Source of the DNA: Bacillota bacterium
GTDB taxonomy: Bacteria > Bacillota > Bacilli > Alicyclobacillales > Alicyclobacillaceae
Reading direction: 5' to 3'
Length of the DNA stretch: 5,503 bases
NCBI GenBank assembly: GCA_021820805.1
Contig: JAKADF010000268.1
Coordinates: 1-5,503 of the forward strand
A program made the translations under genes and the position numbers. Shown in pieces: positions 1 through 5,503 of the stretch. The first letter of the stretch is position 1, and each line of letters opens with the position of its first letter. Below the pieces are notes generated by a model. That model did no database searches, was not told where the DNA came from, and saw only the letters and a list, made by a program, of their open reading frames with translations.

Positions 1-58
1 CACTCACTTTTATTAAATGGACTTGAACGTCGGTTTTGTCACCCTGCAAAATTCTCAT
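1..58 (-). CDS. Possible start of an unidentified minus-strand gene, cut by the window edge
   Basis: Reading leftwards from an ATG at 58-56 there is an open frame of 19 codons to the window edge, encoding MRILQGDKTDVQVHLIKVS. It begins 6 bases after the stop of the yutG-like gene, so it could be the next gene of the same transcript. No good Shine-Dalgarno sequence lies before this ATG; the upstream bases read GATGTATAATGCAAC. An AGGGTGA at about 43-37 lies inside the frame and could serve a later start, but none is visible. The piece is too short to assign to a family, and it may instead be intergenic sequence. Confidence 0.3.
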   Translation of the reverse strand, partial: MRILQGDKTDVQVHLIKVS

Positions 59-64
59 GTTGCA

Positions 65-547
65 TTATACATCATCATAAGACTCTGTGCGGTGTTGATG
101 CGCGATTCGAGCTGCAGCAGCTGCGGCGACACTGGCAACTAAGTCATCCAAAAACACATGAATCTCTGTGTCATGGTTGTTCAACTTCCCAATAATTCCA
201 AGTTTCATTTTATCGAGATAACCAAAATTCGTTAATCCAATAGAACCATATACATTTGTAACAGATAAAGCGAGAATTTCATCTACCCCGTAGAGTGGTT
301 CATCTTGCTCCATTATACTTTGGAGCGGCTCTGGCAGCAGCTTTTTCTCTGCCAATTCATCAAGAGCAATGCCTGTAAATATTGCATGTTGGACTTCGCG
401 CTTTTCAAGCACTTTTTCAACACTTTGCCTACATTCCTCAAGAGTTAAATCCGGGTGGTACTTCAGTTGAAGTTGAAGAACAACATCTGCAATGTCCGAA
501 ACCTCGACGCCGCGCTTTTTCAGTTCATTAATTATGATACCATTCAT
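65..547 (-). CDS. yutG: PgpA-like / YutG-family protein (annotated phosphatidylglycerophosphatase A family)
   Basis: This 160-residue soluble protein belongs to the YutG branch of the PgpA superfamily. The family is usually annotated as dephosphorylating phosphatidylglycerol phosphate in phospholipid synthesis, but the short Bacilli members lack the membrane segments of enterobacterial PgpA, so the true substrate is uncertain. Family marks visible here are KYHPDLTLEEC (29-39), KREVQHAIFTGI (49-60), a central acidic block GVDEILALSVTNVYGSIG (87-104) and a C-terminal FLDDLVASVAAAA (132-144). The paired Asp134-Asp135 and the Asp89-Glu90 pair are the likely metal or phosphate site residues. The start at 547 was chosen because GGGGG lies 7 bases upstream and the N-terminus then matches the family length. 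An ATG two codons upstream (553) is too close to that site. A longer frame from a TTG at 664 would overlap the end of dnaE. The gene lies 61 bases after dnaE on the same strand and is probably read from the same transcript. Family assignment is secure; the enzymatic role is inference. Confidence 0.88.
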   Translation of the reverse strand: MNGIIINELKKRGVEVSDIADVVLQLQLKYHPDLTLEECRQSVEKVLEKREVQHAIFTGIALDELAEKKLLPEPLQSIMEQDEPLYGVDEILALSVTNVYGSIGLTNFGYLDKMKLGIIGKLNNHDTEIHVFLDDLVASVAAAAAARIAHQHRTESYDDV

Positions 548-554
548 TTTCATT

Positions 555-559
555 CCCCC
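555..559 (-). promoter_or_regulatory. Shine-Dalgarno site that decides the yutG-like start
   Basis: On the minus strand the sequence is CGGGGGAATGAAAATG. The G-run is 7 bases before the ATG at 547-545 but only 1 base before the ATG at 553-551, so 547 is the better start. A weak 4-bp inverted repeat (CGAG 559-562, CTCG 568-571, 5-base loop) touches this site. It is too short to call a terminator. Confidence 0.55.
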
Positions 560-608
560 GAGCAAATCTCGCTGGTGTGTGAACAAAACATTTCCTGTGC
601 ATTTCAAA

Positions 609-3600
609 TTAGACACTCGGCTTACTTTGTTTCTTTCCAATTTTGGCATTACCAATACCAACAATTTCCTCCAGAGAAGCTATAAGCTCTGGTGTAATCG
701 AAACAAGAAACTTTTCACCTAAAATCCGAGTCCTGCGTGTGGATGCGTCAAATAATGCAACTGAAACAGTACCTTTTTCCATCAACAAAACTTGTTTGAC
801 TTGAGTCAGCATATCTTTCCCTTGTTTTCCCCCAGGGTAGCGAATATACAGCACTTGTGACTCTGACTCTGGCTCAGTTGACACTTCATCCCTCATCAAC
901 GATTCATCAAGAAGCAGGCCAAGTCCAGCAAACTGTTTGTGTTCTTCAGCTTCCGTGTACGCCAAAGTCAGTATTTGCATAGCTGCTTCCTTGCTGATTT
1001 TTTGGGGAAGGAAATCAGAGAAGGCATCTGCTTGCAGTAAACCCTCAACAACTTTACGATTGCAAACTCGGCTGTTTACTCTCTTTAAAAAATCTACCAA
1101 GGATGTGAACTGACCTTCTGCCCTCTCAGAGAGAATAGCTTCTACAGCTGCCTCGCCAACCCCTTTAATTGATAAGAGCCCAGTTCGAATCACCGTATCT
1201 GACTCTACTACAAACCCGCGAACGCTAGACGTAATGGAGGGTGGCAGCACGCGAATTCCATGGCGTTTCGCGTCCCGAACATACTCAGAAATCTTGTCAG
1301 AAGAGCCCATACTAAGCGTTAACAATGAGGCTAAAAAGTCCGGCAAGTAATTCGCCCGAAGATAAGAGGTTCGATACGCTAAAACAGCGTATGCAGCAGC
1401 ATGCGACCTGTTGAACCCATAATCCGCAAAGCGAACAATTAAGTCATATACATCATTCGCCGTGTCAGCAGTGTACCCTTTTGCAAGACAACCAGCCACA
1501 AATCGTCCGCGCTCTGCGTCAAGAATATCCCTTTTTTTCTTACTTACTGCCCGCCTTAACAAATCAGCCTGACCCAAAGTGAATCCTGCCATCATCGATG
1601 CAATTTGCATAATTTGTTCTTGGTAAACAATTACACCATACGTATCCTCTAGAATAGGTTTAAGGTCCGGATGCGGATAGATCACATTCTGCTTGCCATG
1701 TTTCGCCGCAATAAATGAAGGAATGTTTTCCATTGGACCAGGGCGATAAAGTGCATTGACAGCAATAATGTCTTCCAAATGTGTTGGTTTTAAATCTCTC
1801 AGCACTCGACGCATACCACTTGACTCAAGTTGGAAACAGCCAAGCGTTTCACCTTTTGATAACATTTTAAATGTTGCCGGGTCATTTGGTGAGATTCTTC
1901 GCAAATCAATCCGCTCTTTTGTCCGGCCCTCGATGCTGCTCACACATTCATCAATTAAGGTCAGGGTTTTAAGGCCTAAAAAGTCCATCTTAATAAGACC
2001 GAGACTTTCAATATCCTCCATTGGGTACTGTGTAACGCTCATACCATCTGAGCCCAGTTCAACTGGGACAATACGCCTTAGTGGAATGGGTGAAATGACA
2101 ACACCAGCGGCATGCACAGATGTATGTCGAGGAAAACCTTCTATTTTGCATGCAATATCCCACACGGTTTTTGCATGATGATTATTCGCTGTAAGTTCCC
2201 GAATCCCTGCGACTTCATTCCACACTCGCTCCAGTGTAACGCCTGGATAGGTTGGTACCATCTTGGCGATTCGATCTACAAGTAAAGGATCCGTTTGAAG
2301 TACCCGCCCTGCATCTCGGATTGCTGCTCTCGCTGCGAGTGTCCCAAATGTGCCGATTTGTGCAACATACTCTTTTCCGTATCGTTCTTTTACATATTGA
2401 ATGACTTCTCCTCTTCTTTCAAACTCGAAGTCTGTATCAATATCAGGCCAAGAAATGCGCTCAGGGTTCAAAAACCGTTCGAACAAGAGATGGTTTTGAA
2501 CAGGATCAACATCCGTAATTCGAAGCGCATAAGCAACCAGACTGCCTGCGGCAGAACCGCGACCTGGACCAGTCGAAATTCCTTTTTTATGTGCAAAGCG
2601 AATGAAATCAGCAACTATAAGAAAATAATCGGCAAAACCAAGTTGATTGATAATACCAAGTTCATAATCAAGGCGTTTCTCAATTTCAGATGTAACATGG
2701 CCATAACGTTTTTCAACTCCAACAATTGCTGCTTTTCGCAACACCTCTTCTGACGGCTCATCATTTTGAGTCTTATATTTCGGCAAAAGTGTTTGGCCAA
2801 TCGGCAATTCCAGATTACACGCATCTGCAATTACAAGCGTATTTTCAAGTGCCTCAGGGAAATTCCCAAACTTTATTGACATATCCTCTTTGCTTGCAAA
2901 ACCATATAAATCTGAGCGAAGAATTGCACCAGTGCCACCTTCAAGCCCAGCAAGCACACGTTGCACATCTGCATCTTCCTTCGCTTTGTAATGTGCGTCA
3001 TTCGTCGCGACAAGCGGTATTTCATTCGCTCTCGCTGCTTTAACGATTGCCGGCAAACCAGTTCGTTCTTCAGGAACTTTATGATCTTGTACGTCTATGT
3101 ACAAATTTCCGCTTGGGCAAGCATTCAGCCACGTACCAATCCACGTGTTCGCTACGCTTGTTTGCCGATTGGCAAACAGCTTAAGCAGATATGATTCTCC
3201 ACCGCCGACAAGGACAAATGTATGAGTTGTATGTGCAGCTAATTCGCTAAATGTTACATAAGGTCGATGTTGTTTTTCACGTGCTAAAGTCACAAGTGTG
3301 ACAAGTGACTCATACCCGTCTAAATTTTTCGCCAGTAGTACAGCCGTGTCCACAGGAGTTGCACCTAACCCTTTGCGCCCATTATCCAAAAGTTCCTGGT
3401 CCCCGTCCCTGCACACAGATAACTGCACACCTATTATAGGTTTTATGCCAGCTTTTTTTGCTGCTTTATAGAACGAAATGGCTCCATAGAGCGCATTCGT
3501 ATCCGTAAGTGCAACCGCCCGCATATCATTCGCTTTGGCTAGATGAACTACTTCTTCTACTGTAAGCGCGCCTTCCCGGAGTGAGTATGCGCTGTGCACA

Positions 3601-3623
3601 TGTAAGTGCACGAAATCAAACAC
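609..3623 (-). CDS. dnaE: DNA polymerase III subunit alpha (DnaE), short form lacking an apparent OB fold
   Basis: This is the C-family replicative DNA polymerase, 1004 residues, acting at the fork; Bacilli normally pair DnaE with PolC. The order is an N-terminal PHP domain (about 1-215), palm/thumb/finger polymerase core (about 270-800), helix-hairpin-helix GLLSIKGVGEAAVEAI (815-830), a short linker (about 870-922) and a C-terminal domain (about 923-990). Core marks include TGPGRGSAAGS (351-361), the PDIDTDF motif with catalytic Asp396 and Asp398, KMDFLGL with the third catalytic Asp547, NALYRPGPM (623-631), VYQEQIM (666-672), RRAVSKKK (690-697) and FNRSHAAAYA (737-746). All three catalytic aspartates are present, so the polymerase should be active. 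Odd points: the family is usually about 1100-1160 residues, and the LGFYLSxHP block and OB fold expected before the C-terminal domain are absent in frame. The PHP site is eroded (Thr42, Gln67 and Thr93 where His, Glu and His are expected; H6/H8/H10, D209 and H211 kept). The start is GTG at 3623, preceded by GGAGAGGTGA; the N-terminus FDFVHLHVHSAYSL matches the family. It follows ytoI by 6 bases. Confidence 0.97.
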   Translation of the reverse strand: MFDFVHLHVHSAYSLREGALTVEEVVHLAKANDMRAVALTDTNALYGAISFYKAAKKAGIKPIIGVQLSVCRDGDQELLDNGRKGLGATPVDTAVLLAKNLDGYESLVTLVTLAREKQHRPYVTFSELAAHTTHTFVLVGGGESYLLKLFANRQTSVANTWIGTWLNACPSGNLYIDVQDHKVPEERTGLPAIVKAARANEIPLVATNDAHYKAKEDADVQRVLAGLEGGTGAILRSDLYGFASKEDMSIKFGNFPEALENTLVIADACNLELPIGQTLLPKYKTQNDEPSEEVLRKAAIVGVEKRYGHVTSEIEKRLDYELGIINQLGFADYFLIVADFIRFAHKKGISTGPGRGSAAGSLVAYALRITDVDPVQNHLLFERFLNPERISWPDIDTDFEFERRGEVIQYVKERYGKEYVAQIGTFGTLAARAAIRDAGRVLQTDPLLVDRIAKMVPTYPGVTLERVWNEVAGIRELTANNHHAKTVWDIACKIEGFPRHTSVHAAGVVISPIPLRRIVPVELGSDGMSVTQYPMEDIESLGLIKMDFLGLKTLTLIDECVSSIEGRTKERIDLRRISPNDPATFKMLSKGETLGCFQLESSGMRRVLRDLKPTHLEDIIAVNALYRPGPMENIPSFIAAKHGKQNVIYPHPDLKPILEDTYGVIVYQEQIMQIASMMAGFTLGQADLLRRAVSKKKRDILDAERGRFVAGCLAKGYTADTANDVYDLIVRFADYGFNRSHAAAYAVLAYRTSYLRANYLPDFLASLLTLSMGSSDKISEYVRDAKRHGIRVLPPSITSSVRGFVVESDTVIRTGLLSIKGVGEAAVEAILSERAEGQFTSLVDFLKRVNSRVCNRKVVEGLLQADAFSDFLPQKISKEAAMQILTLAYTEAEEHKQFAGLGLLLDESLMRDEVSTEPESESQVLYIRYPGGKQGKDMLTQVKQVLLMEKGTVSVALFDASTRRTRILGEKFLVSITPELIASLEEIVGIGNAKIGKKQSKPSV

Positions 3624-3629
3624 ACAGAA

Positions 3630-4937
3630 TCACCTCTCCAAAACTTGTGTGGTCAATATTGCCTTTGCACTTAGTTCCTGTCCTTCTATGATTTCCACCT
3701 CAATTTTTGCAAAACGTCTGCCAAAGTCGAGAATCCTGGCATGGAGTTCTATGATTGAATCAATCGATATTGGTTTAAGAAGATATAAAGATAAGTTTTC
3801 AACAACCATATCCACATGACGACGTTTTTGCAAACAGCGAGTTGCTGCATGTTGAATCAAAGTTGTGAGTGTGCCGCTTCCGACAGTTCCAACGCCTCCT
3901 GTCATCTGAGGGGTAACCTCACCGCGTATCAACACATAATTGCTGCCCGTCTCAACCGTTTCGAATCCCTGAACAGCCGCGTCTTCAAGTGTCTCACCCA
4001 TCTGAGGCTGTCTGTTCATCACTTGTAATGCTTTTAAAACATCTTGTCGACTCAAAACGCCAACAACTTTTCGGTTATGGGTGACAGGGAGCATTTCAAT
4101 TCCTTCCCACACCATGCGATGCGCAGCCGAAGCGATTGTTGTTTTTAGTGATACAGTCACAGGCTGTTTAGACATATAAGATTCTACTGAATCTTGCCCG
4201 TTTGCGTCTGCCACATCCCTAGCCGTAACAACACCAACTAGTTTCCCGTTTTCGTCAACAACCGGCATCCGTGAGTGCCCAGTGCGTTCTACCATATCAA
4301 AGTAATCACGGACAGTTTTCTCCTTGTTTAAAGCAGCCAATTGTTGATTAGATACAACATCTTCAACGAACAAAATTTCCTTTTTGATTAAACGGTCGTA
4401 AATCGCACGGTTGATAAGTGTTGCCGTAGTAAACGTGTCATAACTGCAAGATATAAGAGGCAATTCTTTTTCATTTGCTAGACGCTCAACTACCTTGGAA
4501 ACTCCAAATCCACCAGTAATGAGAACGGCAGCCCCATGTTCAAGGGACATTTTTTGGACCTGTTCACGATTGCCAACTATCATTAAACTATCAGGATCGA
4601 TATAGCGAACAATTTCACTAACTTCCATCGCTCCAATTACAAATTTCTGCAATGTTTTATGCAGGCCGCCTCTGCCGCCGAGAACAGTTCCTTCAACAAT
4701 GTTCACTACTTCTGCAAATGTAAGACGTTCAATTTGCTTAGGGAGCTTTTTCTCAATTCGGACGGTTCCAATTCGGTCAATTGCACTTACAAAGCCTTGT
4801 ATTTCTGCATCTTTAATTGCACGGTAAGCTGTTCCTTCACTAACCTGCAAATCCCTTGCAATCCCACGAACTGAAATCCGCGTTCCAACCGGGAGTGATT
4901 CGATATGTTCGAGTATTTGCTCATGCTTTGTCGCCAC
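3630..4937 (-). CDS. ytoI: YtoI-like protein: winged-helix, DRTGG, two CBS and hotdog domains
   Basis: This 435-residue cytoplasmic protein has the domain order of B. subtilis YtoI, which is of similar length. Residues 1-64 form a winged helix-turn-helix (RDLQVSEGTAYRAIKDAEIQG at about 28-48, of GntR/DeoR-like look). A DRTGG domain spans about 70-190 (LITGGFGV at 139-146). Two CBS motifs form a Bateman module at about 195-308 (TGHSRMPVVDENGKLVGVVT at 219-238; MLPVTHNRKVVGVLSRQDVL at 282-301). A hotdog fold spans about 325-435 (MTGGVGTVGSGTLTTLIQHA at 345-364). CBS pairs generally bind adenosyl nucleotides and DRTGG domains often accompany them, so a nucleotide-sensing regulator is likely. The hotdog helix shows no obvious thioesterase acid, so it may bind rather than hydrolyse an acyl or CoA ligand (inference). 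No biochemical role is established to my knowledge. The start is GTG at 4937 with GGAGG 8 bases upstream. The gene is first in the block and immediately precedes dnaE. In B. subtilis, as I recall, ytpI, nrnA, ytrH and ytrI lie between the two; they are missing here. Confidence 0.92.
   Translation of the reverse strand: MATKHEQILEHIESLPVGTRISVRGIARDLQVSEGTAYRAIKDAEIQGFVSAIDRIGTVRIEKKLPKQIERLTFAEVVNIVEGTVLGGRGGLHKTLQKFVIGAMEVSEIVRYIDPDSLMIVGNREQVQKMSLEHGAAVLITGGFGVSKVVERLANEKELPLISCSYDTFTTATLINRAIYDRLIKKEILFVEDVVSNQQLAALNKEKTVRDYFDMVERTGHSRMPVVDENGKLVGVVTARDVADANGQDSVESYMSKQPVTVSLKTTIASAAHRMVWEGIEMLPVTHNRKVVGVLSRQDVLKALQVMNRQPQMGETLEDAAVQGFETVETGSNYVLIRGEVTPQMTGGVGTVGSGTLTTLIQHAATRCLQKRRHVDMVVENLSLYLLKPISIDSIIELHARILDFGRRFAKIEVEIIEGQELSAKAILTTQVLER
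3631..3639 (-). promoter_or_regulatory. dnaE Shine-Dalgarno overlapping the ytoI stop codon
   Basis: The minus strand reads GGAGAGGTGATTCTGT followed by the dnaE GTG at 3623. The TGA of ytoI (3632-3630) forms the end of AGGTGA, the strongest anti-16S match. A ribosome ending ytoI therefore stops on the dnaE initiation site, which favours translational coupling. This also supports the GTG as the true dnaE start. Confidence 0.75.
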
Positions 4938-4945
4938 AGATTTAT

Positions 4946-4950
4946 CCTCC
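4946..4950 (-). promoter_or_regulatory. Shine-Dalgarno site of the ytoI-like gene
   Basis: A perfect GGAGG on the minus strand lies 8 bases (ATAAATCT) before the GTG at 4937-4935. It supports a GTG start and the full-length helix-turn-helix N-terminus. Confidence 0.75.
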
Positions 4951-5070
4951 GTGTATCTTCATCCAAAATACCGCAAACTTCTATTTAACCATAGTATACA
5001 CCTGCAAATTGTCGAATCTTTTGCGAGCAATCTGTACAAGTAGGTTACACTATACACGATGAATGCTTTG
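4951..5070. promoter_or_regulatory. Divergent promoter region between ytoI and the yitT-like gene
   Basis: The two flanking genes point away from each other, so both promoters should lie here. For the minus strand, TATACT (4998-4993) is a good -10 candidate, but no convincing -35 stands 16-18 bases before it. For the plus strand, TTGCGA (5021-5026) with TTACAC (5045-5050, 18-base spacer) or TACACT (5046-5051, 19-base spacer) is a plausible but imperfect sigma-A pair. The heptamer TATACAC occurs twice (4995-5001 and 5051-5057), and TTGCGAGCAA (5021-5030) is a short imperfect-centre palindrome. No riboswitch-like or terminator-like fold was seen. The location is firm by gene layout; the individual boxes are guesses. 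Confidence 0.45.
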
Positions 5071-5084
5071 AAGGGACGAAAAAA

Positions 5085-5503
5085 ATGGAGAAAATGAACC
5101 GAAAACAATTGCAAGCTCATCCCGCGCTCGATATTCTTTGGCGAGTCGCGATAGTTCTCATTGGAGATGTGCTTGGTTCAATTTCAGTTAATAATTTCCT
5201 CGTGCCTGCACATATCTTGTCAGGCGGCATTACCGGTCTTGCTCAGGTTATAAATCACTTCCTGCGATTTCTTGGAATCGGTACTTTGTACTTTATTTTC
5301 AACATTCCGCTATTCATTCTAGGATACAAGTATTTAGGCAAAAAATTTGTCGGTTTAACGGGCATTGCAATTGTTGGATTCTCTCTTTTTACGGATCTAT
5401 TACATATCCATTTTTCTACGCCAGCCGATCCGCTTTTACTTGGCCTTTACGGCGGCGTCCTTGCAGGCCTTGCCAGCGGAGTCGTCATTCGAATTGGCGG
5501 CTC
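5085..5503 (+). CDS. YitT-family integral membrane protein, N-terminal part, truncated by the window edge
   Basis: The frame opens with ATG at 5085 and encodes 139 residues before the right edge without a stop. It is a hydrophobic polytopic membrane protein of the YitT family (formerly DUF161 plus DUF2179), whose transport or signalling role is unknown. Visible marks are the typical opening VNNFLVPAHILSGGITGLAQ (35-54), a third segment YFIFNIPLFILGYKYLGKKF (69-88), and the LYGGVLAGLASGVVIRIGG stretch (121-139), which in the family leads into the conserved SxGGTD motif just beyond the edge. Likely membrane segments are at about 17-38, 44-62, 67-84, 89-106 and 117-136. A short lysine/arginine-bearing N-terminus precedes the first segment, fitting an internal start side. 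AGGGA (5072-5076) lies 8 bases before the ATG and is a moderate ribosome binding site; a second ATG at 5094 has no adequately spaced one. It is transcribed divergently from ytoI. Several paralogues usually occur per Bacilli genome, so no specific symbol is given. Confidence 0.9.
   Translation, partial: MEKMNRKQLQAHPALDILWRVAIVLIGDVLGSISVNNFLVPAHILSGGITGLAQVINHFLRFLGIGTLYFIFNIPLFILGYKYLGKKFVGLTGIAIVGFSLFTDLLHIHFSTPADPLLLGLYGGVLAGLASGVVIRIGG

Noticed and set aside
559..571. Inverted repeat CGAG-loop-CTCG between dnaE and the yutG-like gene as a terminator
   Set aside because: The stem has only 4 pairs and no following T-run on the minus strand.
548..664. Longer reading of the yutG-like gene from a TTG at 664, with GGAGG at 672-668
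   Set aside because: It would add 39 residues unlike the family and overlap dnaE by 56 bases. The GGAGG there encodes Glu-Glu of DnaE and is only 3 bases from the TTG. The ATG at 547 has a well-spaced G-rich site.
1756..2753. Plus-strand open frames opposite dnaE (1756-2178 and 2295-2753)
   Set aside because: They are antisense to the conserved polymerase core, show no recognisable protein family and are rich in Cys, Ser and Arg, as expected of shadow frames.
2726..3194. Plus-strand open frames opposite the PHP domain of dnaE
   Set aside because: They show no family resemblance and lie fully inside a securely identified gene on the other strand.
4659..5062. Plus-strand small open frames covering the 5' part of ytoI and the intergenic region
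   Set aside because: They lie against the ytoI helix-turn-helix and DRTGG coding sequence and the promoter region, and resemble no known protein.
1..5503. CRISPR arrays, insertion sequences, tRNA or rRNA genes, phage or defence genes
   Set aside because: No repeated spacer pattern, transposase motif, cloverleaf-like sequence or defence domain was seen; nearly all of the window is explained by housekeeping-type genes.

Overview
The window looks like an ordinary chromosomal segment of a low-to-moderate-GC Bacillota, probably a Bacilli/Bacillales-type spore-former relative. The evidence is the gene families (a Gram-positive DnaE, a YtoI-type HTH-DRTGG-CBS-hotdog protein, a YutG-type PgpA-like protein and a YitT-family membrane protein), the strong GGAGG-type ribosome binding sites and the use of GTG starts. 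The genus cannot be fixed from sequence reading alone.

Layout: from about 4950 leftwards, a minus-strand block carries a YtoI-like ligand-sensing protein (3630-4937), the DNA polymerase III alpha subunit DnaE (609-3623) and a soluble PgpA/YutG-family protein (65-547). The first 58 bases may hold the start of a further minus-strand gene. ytoI and dnaE are only 6 bases apart, and the ytoI stop codon lies inside the dnaE Shine-Dalgarno sequence, so they are almost certainly co-transcribed and probably translationally coupled. dnaE and the yutG-like gene are 61 bases apart with no convincing terminator between them. On the plus strand, a YitT-family integral membrane protein starts at 5085 and runs off the right edge. 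The 147 bases between it and ytoI (4938-5084) are a divergent promoter region.

How the genes fit together: the minus-strand group pairs a replicative or lesion-tolerant polymerase with a putative adenine-nucleotide-sensing protein and a lipid-phosphatase-like protein. This resembles the housekeeping dnaE neighbourhood of Bacilli, in a more compact form than I recall for B. subtilis. No mobile element, CRISPR array, RNA gene or clear new system was seen. The most unusual feature is the DnaE itself. It is about 100 residues shorter than usual and appears to have lost the OB-fold segment in frame between the helix-hairpin-helix region and the C-terminal domain. Its PHP metal site and clamp-binding motif are also eroded, while the polymerase catalytic core is intact.
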